From: Loxodes magnus
Lineage: Eukaryota > Ciliophora > Karyorelictea > Loxodida > Loxodidae
Direction: 5' to 3'
DNA length: 64,000 bases
Assembly: GCA_946699065.1 (NCBI GenBank)
Contig: CAMPDV010001074.1
Location: 78,285 to 142,284 of the forward strand
Shown here: positions 39,401 through 51,930 of the stretch, piece by piece
Numbering within the stretch: position 1 is the stretch's first letter
Layout: each line of letters begins with the position of its first letter
Notes under the pieces: generated by a model
Seen by the model: only the letters and a program-made list of their open reading frames with translations
The model's database searches: none
What the model was told of the DNA's origin: nothing
Program-made: the position numbers and the translations under genes

Positions 39401-42400
39401 TTTTATTGCTATGTTCAAACTCTCAATGGCTTCTACATGTCTTCCCAAACTGTTAAGAGAACTTCCTTTGTTGGAATGTGCGATAGCATTATTGGGATCA
39501 AGTTTTATAGCTATGTTCAAACTCTCAAGGGCTTCTACATGTCTTCCCAAACTGTTAAGAGAACTTCCTTTGTTGGAATGTGCGATAGCATTATTGGGAT
39601 CAAGTTTTATAGCTATGTTCAAACTCTCAAGGGCTTCTACATGTCTTCCCAAACTGTTAAGAGAACTTCCTTTGTTGGAATGTGCGATAGCATTATTGGG
39701 ATCAAGTTTTATAGCTATGTTCAAACTCTCAAGGGCTTCTACATGTCTTCCCAAACTGTTAAGAGAACTTCCTTTGTTGGAATGTGCGATAGCATTATTG
39801 GGATCAAGTTTTATAGCTATGTTCAAACTCTCAAGGGCTTCTACATATCTTCCCAAACTGTTAAGAGAACTTCCTTTGTTGGAATGTGCGATAGCATTAT
39901 TGGGATCAAGTTTTATAGCTATGTTCAAACTCTCAAGGGCTTCTACATATCTTCCCAAACTGTTAAGAGAACTTCCTTTGTTGGAATGTGCGATAGCATT
40001 ATTGGGATCAAGTTTTATAGCTATGTTCAAACTCTCAAGGGCTTCTACATATCTTCCCAATCTGATAAGAGAATCTCCTTTGTTGGAATGAGAGTAAGCA
40101 TTATTGGGATCAATTTTTATTGCTATGTTCAAACTCTCAAGGGCTTCTACATATCTTCCCAAACTGTTAAGAGAACTTCCTTTGTTGGAATGTGCGATAG
40201 CATTATTGGGATCAAGTTTTATAGCTATGTTCAAACTCTCAAGGGCTTCTACATATCTTCCCAATCTGATAAGAGAATCTCCTTTGTTGGAATGTGCGAT
40301 AGCATTATTGGGATCAAGTTTTATAGCTATGTTCAAACTCTCAAGGGCTTCTACATATCTTCCCAATCTGATAAGAGAACTTCCTTTGTTGGAATGTGCG
40401 ATAGCATTATTGGGATCAAGTTTTATAGCTATGTTCAAACTCTCAAGGGCTTCTACATATCTTCCCAATCTGATAAGAGAATCTCCTTTGTTGGAATGAG
40501 AGTAAGCATTATTGGGATCAATTTTTATTGCTATGTTCAAACTCTCAATGGCTTCTACATGTCTTCCCAAACTGCTAAGAGAACTTCCTTTGTTGGAATG
40601 TGCGATAGCATTATTGGGATCAAGTTTTATAGCTATGTTCAAACTCTCAAGGGCTTCTACATATCTTCCCAATCTGATAAGAGAATCTCCTTTGTTGGAA
40701 TGAGAGTAAGCATTATTGGGATCAATTTTTATTGCTATGTTCAAACTCTCAAGGGCTTCTACATGTCTTCCCAAACTGTTAAGAGAACTTCCTTTGTTGG
40801 AATGTGCGATAGCATTATTGGGATCAAGTTTTATAGCTATGTTCAAACTCTCAAGGGCTTCTACATGTCTTCCCAAACTGTTAAGAGAACTTCCTTTGTT
40901 GGAATGTGCGATAGCATTATTGGGATCAAGTTTTATAGCTATGTTCAAACTCTCAAGGGCTTCTACATATCTTCCCAATCTGATAAGAGAATCTCCTTTG
41001 TTGGAATGAGAGTAAGCATTATTGGGATCAATTTTTATTGCTATGTTCAAACTCTCAATGGCTTCTACATGTCTTCCCAAACTGCTAAGAGAACTTCCTT
41101 TGTTGGAATGTGCGATAGCATTATTGGGATCAAGTTTTATAGCTATGTTCAAACTCTCAAGGGCTTCTACATATCTTCCCAATCTGATAAGAGAATCTCC
41201 TTTGTTGGAATGAGAGTAAGCATTATTGGGATCAATTTTTATTGCTATGTTCAAACTCTCAAGGGCTTCTACATGTCTTCCCAAACTGTTAAGAGAACTT
41301 CCTTTGTTGGAATGTGCGATAGCATTATTGGGATCAAGTTTTATAGCTATGTTCAAACTCTCAAGGGCTTCTACATGTCTTCCCAAACTGTTAAGAGAAC
41401 TTCCTTTGTTGGAATGTGCGATAGCATTATTGGGATCAAGTTTTATAGCTATGTTCAAACTCTCAAGGGCTTCTACATATCTTCCCAATCTGATAAGAGA
41501 ATCTCCTTTGTTGGAATGAGAGTAAGCATTATTGGGATCAATTTTTATTGCTATGTTCAAACTCTCAAGGGCTTCTACATGTCTTCCCAAACTGTTAAGA
41601 GAACTTCCTTTGTTGGAATGTGCGATAGCATTATTGGGATCAAGTTTTATAGCTATGTTCAAACTCTCAAGGGCTTCTACATATCTTCCCAAACTGTTAA
41701 GAGAACTTCCTTTGTTGGAATGTGCGATAGCATTATTGGGATCAAGTTTTATAGCTATGTTCAAACTCTCAAGGGCTTCTACATATCTTCCCAATCTGAT
41801 AAGAGAATCTCCTTTGTTGGAATGAGAGTAAGCATTATTGGGATCAATTTTTATTGCTATGTTCAAACTCTCAAGGGCTTCTACAAGTCTTCCCAAACTG
41901 CTAAGAGAACTTCCTTTGTTGGAATGTGCGATAGCATTATTGGGATCAAGTTTTATAGCTATGTTCAAACTCTCAAGGGCTTCTACATATCTTCCCAATC
42001 TGATAAGAGAATCTCCTTTGTTGGAATGAGAGTAAGCATTATTGGGATCAATTTTTATTGCTATGTTCAAACTCTCAAGGGCTTCTACATATCTTCCCAA
42101 ACTGTTAAGAGAACTTCCTTTGTTGGAATGTGCGATAGCATTATTGGGATCAAGTTTTATAGCTATGTTCAAACTCTCAAGGGCTTCTACATATCTTCCC
42201 AATCTGATAAGAGAATCTCCTTTGTTGGAATGTGCGATAGCATTATTGGGATCAAGTTTTATAGCTATGTTCAAACTCTCAAGGGCTTCTACATATCTTC
42301 CCAATCTGATAAGAGAACTTCCTTTGTTGGAATGTGCGATAGCATTATTGGGATCAAGTTTTATATCTATGTTCAAACTCTCAAGGGCTTCTACATATCT

Positions 42401-45400
42401 TCCCAAACTGTTAAGAGAATCTCCTTTGTTGGAATGTGCGATAGCATTATTGGGATCAATTTTTATTGCTATGTTCAAACTCTCAAGGGCTTCTACATAT
42501 CTTCCCAATCTGATAAGAGAATCTCCTTTGTTGGAATGAGAGTAAGCATTATTGGGATCAATTTTTATTGCTATGTTCAAACTCTCAAGGGCTTCTACAT
42601 GTCTTCCCAAACTGTTAAGAGAACTTCCTTTGTTGGAATGTGCGATAGCATTATTGGGATCAAGTTTTATAGCTATGTTCAAACTCTCAAGGGCTTCTAC
42701 ATGTCTTCCCAAACTGTTAAGAGAACTTCCTTTGTTGGAATGTGCGATAGCATTATTGGGATCAAGTTTTATAGCTATGTTCAAACTCTCAAGGGCTTCT
42801 ACATATCTTCCCAATCTGATAAGAGAATCTCCTTTGTTGGAATGTGCGATAGCATTATTGGGATCAAGTTTTATAGCTATGTTCAAACTCTCAAGGGCTT
42901 CTACATATCTTCCCAATCTGATAAGAGAATCTCCTTTGTTGGAATGAGAGTAAGCATTATTGGGATCAATTTTTATTGCTATGTTCAAACTCTCAAGGGC
43001 TTCTACATGTCTTCCCAAACTGTTAAGAGAACTTCCTTTGTTGGAATGTGCGATAGCATTATTGGGATCAAGTTTTATAGCTATGTTCAAACTCTCAAGG
43101 GCTTCTACATGTCTTCCCAAACTGTTAAGAGAACTTCCTTTGTTGGAATGTGCGATAGCATTATTGGGATCAAGTTTTATAGCTATGTTCAAACTCTCAA
43201 GGGCTTCTACATATCTTCCCAATCTGATAAGAGAATCTCCTTTGTTGGAATGAGAGTAAGCATTATTGGGATCAATTTTTATTGCTATGTTCAAACTCTC
43301 AAGGGCTTCTACATGTCTTCCCAAACTGTTAAGAGAACTTCCTTTGTTGGAATGTGCGATAGCATTATTGGGATCAAGTTTTATAGCTATGTTCAAACTC
43401 TCAAGGGCTTCTACATATCTTCCCAATCTGATAAGAGAATCTCCTTTGTTGGAATGAGAGTAAGCATTATTGGGATCAAGTTTTATAGCTATGTTTTAAC
43501 TCTCAATGGCTTCTACATGTCTTCCCAAACTGTTAAGAGAACTTCCTTTGTTGGAATATGCGATAGCATTATTGGGATCAAGTTTTATAGCTATGTTCAA
43601 ACTCTCAAGGGCTTCTACATATCTTCCCAATCTGATAAGAGAATCTCCTTTGTTGGAATGAGAGTAAGCATTATTGGGATCAATTTTTATTGCTATGTTC
43701 AAACTCTCAAGGGCTTCTACATATCTTCCCAAACTGTTAAGAGAACTTCCTTTGTTGGAATGTGCGATAGCATTATTGGGATCAAGTTTTATAGCTATGT
43801 TCAAACTCTCAAGGGCTTCTACATATCTTCCCAATCTGATAAGAGAATCTCCTTTGTTGGAATGTGCGATAGCATTATTGGGATCAAGTTTTATAGCTAT
43901 GTTCAAACTCTCAAGGGCTTCTACATATCTTCCCAATCTGATAAGAGAACTTCCTTTGTTGGAATGTGCGATAGCATTATTGGGATCAAGTTTTATAGCT
44001 ATGTTCAAACTCTCAAGGGCTTCTACATGTCTTCCCAAACTGTTAAGAGAACTTCCTTTGTTGGAATATGCGATAGCATTATTGGGATCAAGTTTTATAG
44101 CTATGTTCAAACTCTCAAGGGCTTCTACATATCTTCCCAAACTGTTAAGAGAACTTCCTTTGTTGGAATGTGCGATAGCATTATTGGGATCAATTTTTAT
44201 TGCTATGTTCAAACTCTCAAGGGCTTCTACATGTCTTCCCAAACTGTTAAGAGAACTTCCTTTGTTGGAATGTGCGATAGCATTATTGGGATCAAGTTTT
44301 ATAGCTATGTTCAAACTCTCAAGGGCTTCTACATATCTTCCCAATCTGATAAGAGAATCTCCTTTGTTGGAATGAGAGTAAGCATTATTGGGATCAATTT
44401 TTATTGCTATGTTCAAACTCTCAAGGGCTTCTACAAGTCTTCCCAATCTGATAAGAGAATCTCCTTTGTTGGAATGAGAGTAAGCATTATTGGGATCAAT
44501 TTTTATTGCTATGTTCAAACTCTCAAGGGCTTCTACATGTCTTCCCAAACTGTTAAGAGAACTTCCTTTGTTGGAATGTGCGATAGCATTATTGGGATCA
44601 AGTTTTATAGCTATGTTCAAACTCTCAAGGGCTTCTACATGTCTTCCCAAACTGTTAAGAGAACTTCCTTTGTTGGAATGTGCGATAGCATTATTGGGAT
44701 CAAGTTTTATAGCTATGTTCAAACTCTCAAGGGCTTCTACATATCTTCCCAATCTGATAAGAGAATCTCCTTTGTTGGAATGTGCGATAGCATTATTGGG
44801 ATCAAGTTTTATAGCTATGTTCAAACTCTCAAGGGCTTCTACATATCTTCCCAATCTGATAAGAGAACTTCCTTTGTTGGAATGTGCGATAGCATTATTG
44901 GGATCAAGTTTTATAGCTATGTTCAAACTCTCAAGGGCTTCTACATGTCTTCCCAAACTGTTAAGAGAACTTCCTTTGTTGGAATATGCGATAGCATTAT
45001 TGGGATCAAGTTTTATAGCTATGTTCAAACTCTCAAGGGCTTCTACATATCTTCCCAAACTGTTAAGAGAACTTCCTTTGTTGGAATGTGCGATAGCATT
45101 ATTGGGATCAATTTTTATTGCTATGTTCAAACTCTCAAGGGCTTCTACATGTCTTCCCAAACTGTTAAGAGAACTTCCTTTGTTGGAATGTGCGATAGCA
45201 TTATTGGGATCAAGTTTTATAGCTATGTTCAAACTCTCAAGGGCTTCTACATATCTTCCCAATCTGATAAGAGAATCTCCTTTGTTGGAATGAGAGTAAG
45301 CATTATTGGGATCAATTTTTATTGCTATGTTCAAACTCTCAATGGCTTCTACATGTCTTCCCAAACTGTTAAGAGAACTTCCTTTGTTGGAATGTGCGAT

Positions 45401-48400
45401 AGCATTATTGGGATCAAGTTTTATAGCTATGTTCAAACTCTCAAGGGCTTCTACATATCTTCCCAATCTGATAAGAGAACTTCCTTTGTTGGAATGAGAG
45501 TAAGCATTATTGGGATCAAGTTTTATAGCTATGTTTTAACTCTCAATGGCTTCTACATGTCTTCCCAAACTGTTAAGAGAACTTCCTTTGTTGGAATGTG
45601 CGATAGCATTATTGGGATCAAGTTTTATAGCTATGTTCAAACTCTCAAGGGCTTCTACATATCTTCCCAATCTGATAAGAGAATCTCCTTTGTTGGAATG
45701 AGAGTAAGCATTATTGGGATCAATTTTTATTGCTATGTTCAAACTCTCAATGGCTTCTACATGTCTTCCCAAACTGTTAAGAGAACTTCCTTTGTTGGAA
45801 TGTGCGATAGCATTATTGGGATCAAGTTTTATAGCTATGTTCAAACTCTCAAGGGCTTCTACATATCTTCCCAATCTGATAAGAGAATCTCCTTTGTTGG
45901 AATGAGAGTAAGCATTATTGGGATCAATTTTTATTGCTATGTTCAAACTCTCAAGGGCTTCTACATGTCTTCCCAAACTGTTAAGAGAACTTCCTTTGTT
46001 GGAATGTGCGATAGCATTATTGGGATCAAGTTTTATAGCTATGTTCAAACTCTCAAGGGCTTCTACATATCTTCCCAATCTGATAAGAGAACTTCCTTTG
46101 TTGGAATGAGAGTAAGCATTATTGGGATCAATTTTTATTGCTATGTTCAAACTCTCAAGGGCTTCTACATGTCTTCCCAAACTGTTAAGAGAACTTCCTT
46201 TGTTGGAATGTGCGATAGCATTATTGGGATCAAGTTTTATAGCTATGTTCAAACTCTCAAGGGCTTCTACATATCTTCCCAATCTGATAAGAGAATCTCC
46301 TTTGTTGGAATGAGAGTAAGCATTATTGGGATCAATTTTTATTGCTATGTTCAAACTCTCAATGGCTTCTACATGTCTTCCCAAACTGTTAAGAGAACTT
46401 CCTTTGTTGGAATGTGCGATAGCATTATTGGGATCAAGTTTTATAGCTATGTTCAAACTCTCAAGGGCTTCTACATATCTTCCCAATCTGATAAGAGAAC
46501 TTCCTTTGTTGGAATGAGAGTAAGCATTATTGGGATCAAGTTTTATAGCTATGTTTTAACTCTCAATGGCTTCTACATGTCTTCCCAAACTGTTAAGAGA
46601 ACTTCCTTTGTTGGAATGTGCGATAGCATTATTGGGATCAAGTTTTATAGCTATGTTCAAACTCTCAAGGGCTTCTACATATCTTCCCAATCTGATAAGA
46701 GAACTTCCTTTGTTGGAATGAGAGTAAGCATTATTGGGATCAAGTTTTATAGCTATGTTTTAACTCTCAATGGCTTCTACATGTCTTCCCAAACTGTTAA
46801 GAGAACTTCCTTTGTTGGAATGTGCGATAGCATTATTGGGATCAAGTTTTATAGCTATGTTCAAACTCTCAAGGGCTTCTACATATCTTCCCAATCTGAT
46901 AAGAGAATCTCCTTTGTTGGAATGAGAGTAAGCATTATTGGGATCAATTTTTATTGCTATGTTCAAACTCTCAATGGCTTCTACATGTCTTCCCAAACTG
47001 TTAAGAGAACTTCCTTTGTTGGAATGTGCGATAGCATTATTGGGATCAAGTTTTATAGCTATGTTCAAACTCTCAAGGGCTTCTACATATCTTCCCAATC
47101 TGATAAGAGAACTTCCTTTGTTGGAATGAGAGTAAGCATTATTGGGATCAAGTTTTATTGCTATGTTCAAACTCTCAAGGGCTTCTACATGTCTTCCCAA
47201 ACTGTTAAGAGAACTTCCTTTGTTGGAATGTGCGATAGCATTATTGGGATCAAGTTTTATAGCTATGTTCAAACTCTCAAGGGCTTCTACATATCTTCCC
47301 AATCTGATAAGAGAACTTCCTTTGTTGGAATGAGAGTAAGCATTATTGGGATCAAGTTTTATAGCTATGTTCAAACTCTCAAGGGCTTCTACATATCTTC
47401 CCAAACTGTTAAGAGAACTTCCTTTGTTGGAATGTGCGATAGCATTATTGGGATCAAGTTTTATAGCTATGTTTTAACTCTCAATGGCTTCTACATGTCT
47501 TCCCAAACTGTTAAGAGAACTTCCTTTGTTGGAATGTGCGATAGCATTATTGGGATCAAGTTTTATAGCTATGTTCAAACTCTCAAGGGCTTCTACATAT
47601 CTTCCCAATCTGATAAGAGAACTTCCTTTGTTGGAATGTGCGATAGCATTATTGGGATCAAGTTTTATAGCTATGTTCAAACTCTCAAGGGCTTCTACAT
47701 ATCTTCCCAATCTGATAAGAGAACTTCCTTTGTTGGAATGAGAGTAAGCATTATTGGGATCAAGTTTTATAGCTATGTTTTAACTCTCAATGGCTTCTAC
47801 ATGTCTTCCCAAACTGTTAAGAGAACTTCCTTTGTTGGAATGTGCGATAGCATTATTGGGATCAAGTTTTATAGCTATGTTCAAACTCTCAAGGGCTTCT
47901 ACATATCTTCCCAATCTGATAAGAGAATCTCCTTTGTTGGAATGAGAGTAAGCATTATTGGGATCAATTTTTATTGCTATGTTCAAACTCTCAAGGGCTT
48001 CTACATGTCTTCCCAAACTGTTAAGAGAACTTCCTTTGTTGGAATGTTCGATAGCATTATTGGGATCAAGTTTTATAGCTATGTTCAAACTCTCAAGGGC
48101 TTCTACATATCTTCCCAATCTGATAAGAGAACTTCCTTTGTTGGAATGAGAGTAAGCATTATTGGGATCAAGTTTTATAGCTATGTTTTAACTCTCAATG
48201 GCTTCTACATGTCTTCCCAAACTGTTAAGAGAACTTCCTTTGTTGGAATGTGCGATAGCATTATTGGGATCAAGTTTTATAGCTATGTTTTAACTCTCAA
48301 TGGCTTCTACATGTCTTCCCAAACTGTTAAGAGAACTTCCTTTGTTGGAATGTGCGATAGCATTATTGGGATCAAGTTTTATAGCTATGTTCAAACTCTC

Positions 48401-49186
48401 AAGGGCTTCTACATATCTTCCCAATCTGATAAGAGAACTTCCTTTGTTGGAATGTGCGATAGCATTATTGGGATCAAGTTTTATAGCTATGTTCAAACTC
48501 TCAAGGGCTTCTACATATCTTCCCAATCTGATAAGAGAACTTCCTTTGTTGGAATGAGAGTAAGCATTATTGGGATCAAGTTTTATAGCTATGTTTTAAC
48601 TCTCAATGGCTTCTACATGTCTTCCCAAACTGTTAAGAGAACTTCCTTTGTTGGAATGTGCGATAGCATTATTGGGATCAAGTTTTATAGCTATGTTCAA
48701 ACTCTCAAGGGCTTCTACATATCTTCCCAATCTGATAAGAGAATCTCCTTTGTTGGAATGAGAGTAAGCATTATTGGGATCAATTTTTATTGCTATGTTC
48801 AAACTCTCAAGGGCTTCTACATGTCTTCCCAAACTGTTAAGAGAACTTCCTTTGTTGGAATGTGCGATAGCATTATTGGGATCAAGTTTTATAGCTATGT
48901 TTTAACTCTCAATGGCTTCTACATGTCTTCCCAAACTGTTAAGAGAACTTCCTTTGTTGGAATGTGCGATAGCATTATTGGGATCAAGTTTTATAGCTAT
49001 GTTCAAACTCTCAAGGGCTTCTACATATCTTCCCAATCTGATAAGAGAATCTCCTTTGTTGGAATGTGCGATAGCATTATTGGGATCATTTTTTATAGCT
49101 ATGTTCAAACTCTCAAGAGCTTCTACGTGTTGACCCATCTAACTCAGTGATGCAGCTATGTTTATAAGGTTGCTAGCTTTGTACAT
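27472..49186 (-). CDS. Giant TPR-array protein kinase (gene B)
   Basis: The N-terminus starts at ATG 49186 (MYKASNLINIAASLSQMGQH) and runs straight into TPR units of exactly 34 codons, consensus GRYVEALESLNIAIKLDP followed by NNAIAHSNKGSSLNSL. The frame is continuous from 49186 to about 32745 (161 units). From 32436 down, 35 more units, a Gln-containing linker and the kinase share one frame ending at TGA 27472-27474. A disordered stretch at 32440-32745 makes the two parts out of frame in this sequence. The kinase (27780-28570) has YALKKF, HRDLKSLN, DLG in place of DFG (still Asp), GSFQWMAPE and SDIWSLA, so it should be active. Full length would be about 7,200 residues. TAA occurs as Gln at a few unit ends (ESQNIAIK). 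No signal peptide or membrane segment is seen. The role is inferred: a very long superhelical scaffold carrying a TKL kinase. Confidence 0.85.
28830..49140 (-). repeat. 102-bp tandem array encoding about 196 TPRs
   Basis: Some 20.3 kb of head-to-tail 102-bp units differ at only a handful of positions: Tyr/His/Leu after GR, Leu/Ile in IK[LI]DPNNA, IAH/YSH, GSSL/GDSL, and NSL/IRL/SSL. Units are arranged in higher-order blocks. The 1,020-bp block at 34800-35819 recurs at 35820-36839; 34086-35399 recurs 5,304 bp later at 39390-40703; a block marked by GGAATATGC recurs 918 bp apart (44063 and 44981). From about 45300 a two-unit, 204-bp rhythm dominates. Near-identity including silent sites implies recent expansion or continual gene conversion. 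Confidence 0.95.
32440..32745 (-). other. Disordered, frame-breaking stretch inside the TPR array
   Basis: Reading along the minus strand against the regular unit, there are losses of 4 and 23 bases (net in frame), then 2, 2 and 26 bases, then an insertion of 31 bases that is itself a unit fragment. The net change moves the frame, separating the N-terminal 161 TPRs from the C-terminal 35 TPRs and kinase. Nowhere else in 20 kb is the 102-bp period broken. Confidence 0.85.
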
Positions 49187-50281
49187 TTTTCTTTATTTTC
49201 TTTAAATTATTCCTTTAAAAGTTTAAGTATTATTTTTATTTAATTATGGATGCTTTTTTTGTTTGATTTTTTATAATTTTTAAAGTACTAATTTATTTAT
49301 AAGCTAGAGTTTTTCAAACATAGCAATCAAAATTGTATTTTTCAATGTATTTTTATAAAAAGTTTATGCTTTTTATATAAAAACAGATATTATGTCCTTT
49401 ATTCTTTTATTTTCTTTTTTACTTTTGTCGGGCATTTTATTTTTGTCTCCTATAGACTGTTTTTATGTTTTAGCTCTAAATTATTTTCTAAAAATAATTT
49501 GAATTTATTGTTTTTAACTGATATAATAAAAACAATTTTAAATTAATTTAAGTTAAACTTGCTATTAAATTTAGATTAATTTCTTAATAAAACTTATTTA
49601 TCTTTATGAAGCATTTTCTCCTTTACTATCTTTCAAATTTATTTGCTTGTATATCTTATAATTACTAAGCATTCAAACTCTGTCAAATAGATAATAAGTG
49701 TTTTCATGGATATTTATTTCTCAATATCTTGCATTTCTGATATAAATAGTATTTACTTTAGCTATTAAACTATTAAAAGGTTTATTCTAAAATAAATTTT
49801 CATTAAATTACTTATAAGAGTTAAAATTGAAGATATATGAAAGGATGATATTAAATGAGAAAATGTGAAGAGAGTATTAGATTAATTGCATTAGAAAGCT
49901 TATAAAATGAGGTTTTCTCTTTATTTTTAATAGCATTTAAGAAATTCCAGATTATATTTCTAAAAAGCAAAAATAATAATGAAAGAAATACGGAAATAAA
50001 GTGCTGAGAACAATGGATTAAGGAGTATATTTAGTTATAGGGTTATAAAAATAGATAAAGTTATATAAGTTGGTAAGTTATTAATTGAAGTATTTAAGAT
50101 TCTTTTAAGGATTAGTTAGATGTGATTAAAGGCTTTAAATTAAGATCTAGCAAACATTAAAAATTATAATGCTTAAAGTATTTAATTTTGCTTCTTTATC
50201 TTGTTAATAATAAAGGGTTGAATTTAGAAATTATTTCAATATTTTAGATTATTATGTAGCTGCTTTTATTAGACCAATCAA
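49187..50281. other. AT-rich region upstream of gene B
   Basis: About 1.1 kb of very AT-rich sequence with long T and A runs. It must contain the gene B promoter and possibly that of the plus-strand genes, but no specific sites are recognisable. Confidence 0.5.
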
Positions 50282-50639
50282 ATGTATTCTAGATAAATAA
50301 AAATAGTAAATTGCCAGAAATTTAAGATTAAAAGAGATTTTGACGAAGAAGAGTCATTAGGAATTGGTCAGAATAGGATAAAATTTGTTCCTTTTCCGCA
50401 CTTAGTTAAAGGGAAACTAGTATAATCAAGTTTAAATGTAGCATTCAATCTAATGTTAGAAGTAGAATTTACAGATTAACTCTTTAAGTAACTAATTTTA
50501 GTTAGAGTAAGTAACATAAGCTTATCATAGAAAAAGAATCAGTTATAAACTTGACGAGATTAAGTTAGTTGATGAAAAGGAGAATAATCCCATTTTAAAC
50601 GGTAGAGTTATTTATATAAAATGTCTTATATATGTCTGA
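50282..50639 (+). CDS. Small protein, possible one-intron gene or 5' exon
   Basis: ATG 50282 opens MYSRQIKIVNCQKFKIKRDF, then DEEESLGIGQNRIKFVPF and VEFTDQLF. Removing a candidate 43-bp intron (50488-50530, GTAACT...CATAG) continues as KRISYKLDEIKLVDEKENNP and ends at TGA 50637-50639, giving 104 residues. A 20-bp intron at 50499-50518 would instead join the frame of the next ORF. Composition is clearly protein-like in both exons, but the true splice and whether this belongs to a larger gene are unresolved. Confidence 0.45.
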
Positions 50640-51135
50640 CGAAATGAACGACGCATTTAATCCCTATCTTTGTATTGGTAATTTTCAAAATAAATTGACT
50701 AGTTCCAAAACTCGATTAATATACCAAAAGTCAAAGTTAGTAAATAAGAAAAACAATGAAACTAATTCAGAAAAAATAGTCTTAGAATTAAGTTCTTAAG
50801 AAAGTCGAAACATTACTATCATACTTCATAAAATTAGAAGTAAAAAAGAAAAGCTTTAAAGCTTAAAAATTAATTCCTCTGAAACTCTTCAAACAGAAAA
50901 CTCTAATTTATAAGGGAAAAGTATTCATAATTAATAGAACTTTTTTATGGATATGGAAAAACAATGCTTGTAAAAAATATAAGCAAGTTATTTAATACTT
51001 TTTTATGTTCATTAACTTTATTAAACTTATTAAGTTATAATATCTATTCACAAGTATAAATATCTTAAGATAACCTTTTAAACAATTAGTATAGTAAGAA
51101 GCTAGTTAACCTTATATCATCTAAATTTGAACTGA
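50632..51135 (+). CDS. Hypothetical protein or internal exon
   Basis: ATG 50632 opens MSDEMNDAFNPYLCIGNFQN and the frame stays Ser/Lys/Asn/Gln-rich (NNETNSEKIVLELSSQ, SSETLQTENSNLQGKS) for about 110 residues, with TGA at 51133-51135. The last 50 codons become AT-driven and may be untranslated. It overlaps the end of the preceding frame by a few bases. No family recognised. Confidence 0.45.
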
Positions 51136-51465
51136 AATGCTTTTAACTTCCCAATAATTAAATTTTTATCCTAAACAAAAGACTCAATTTTAAATAAAGA
51201 AGCTGCTTTCTTTTACTTTCACTATCTGCAACTATCGCTCTCTTCTTTTATGAATATTGTAAAAATAATATCCTGCCTCAGAAATACTTTATAGTATATA
51301 ACTTATATTATCTGAGTCACCTAAGTAATATACTTCATTTAGATCTACTTATGCTCATTTGCTATTTTACTTTGATAAAGAGTGGATTTATAAACCTTAT
51401 ATATGATTGCATTAATTTAAATGCTTAGAGTAATTTTTTAAATTAAAAGAAATCATATTTGAACG

Positions 51466-51930
51466 ATGGAGTTACACTGACACAAACAACCTGCTACTGT
51501 ACATTTTTTTCTTAATTAAACCATTCCATTATATGCATTGCATGTCCTCCGTACTTACAGCTTTAACACCACACTCCCCAACTTTTTATCTTTTCCTTAG
51601 TGAGCTGGAGTTCGATTGAAGAGTCTTCAATTAAATTACTCAGAGTTATTTAAGAAGGAAGTGGAAGCTGATAAATAACACATGAAATTTAGTTCTTCGA
51701 TTGATTAAAATAGGTTTGAATAGGCTTTAAAAGGTTATTCTATACTGTTACTAAAGGTTTAGGTACTGCAATAGGTTCTTATTTCTCTTCAAAAGAAGTG
51801 GAAATATTCAAGTGATAACTCTCCTCTTAGCTGTATTTCTCCTGTATATAAGCATAGCTTTCTTCTAGTAAATTTTGTTTTCTAAAAATATAATTTTATA
51901 CTAGTCTATTATGGGTTAGAGGTTTGCTGA
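51466..51930 (+). CDS. Hypothetical 154-residue frame
   Basis: From ATG 51466 (MELHWHKQPATVHFFLNQ) to TGA 51928-51930; the middle (LKSLQLNYSELFKKEVEADK) is convincingly protein-like and GC is locally higher. It overlaps the next start (51911) by 20 bases, so it may be an upstream exon of X3 joined by a short intron. No domain recognised. Confidence 0.4.

Noticed and set aside
29420-49133. Dozens of 63-267 codon plus-strand frames with an FIAMFKLSRAST-type repeat
   Set aside because: They are another antisense frame of the same 102-bp unit, cut only at TAA variants.
28830-49140. CRISPR array or non-coding satellite
   Set aside because: Units are contiguous without spacers, 102 bp long and translate to canonical TPRs in one frame.
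32744-49150. A 5,468-codon plus-strand frame
   Set aside because: It is the antisense of the TPR array, has no recognisable domain and disappears at the array edges; the minus strand gives true TPRs leading into a kinase.
51470-51820. Alternative frame ending ...GTAIGSYFSSKEVEIFK
   Set aside because: It competes with the frame from ATG 51466, which starts cleanly and has better charge patterning; it could still be an exon end if an intron lies there.
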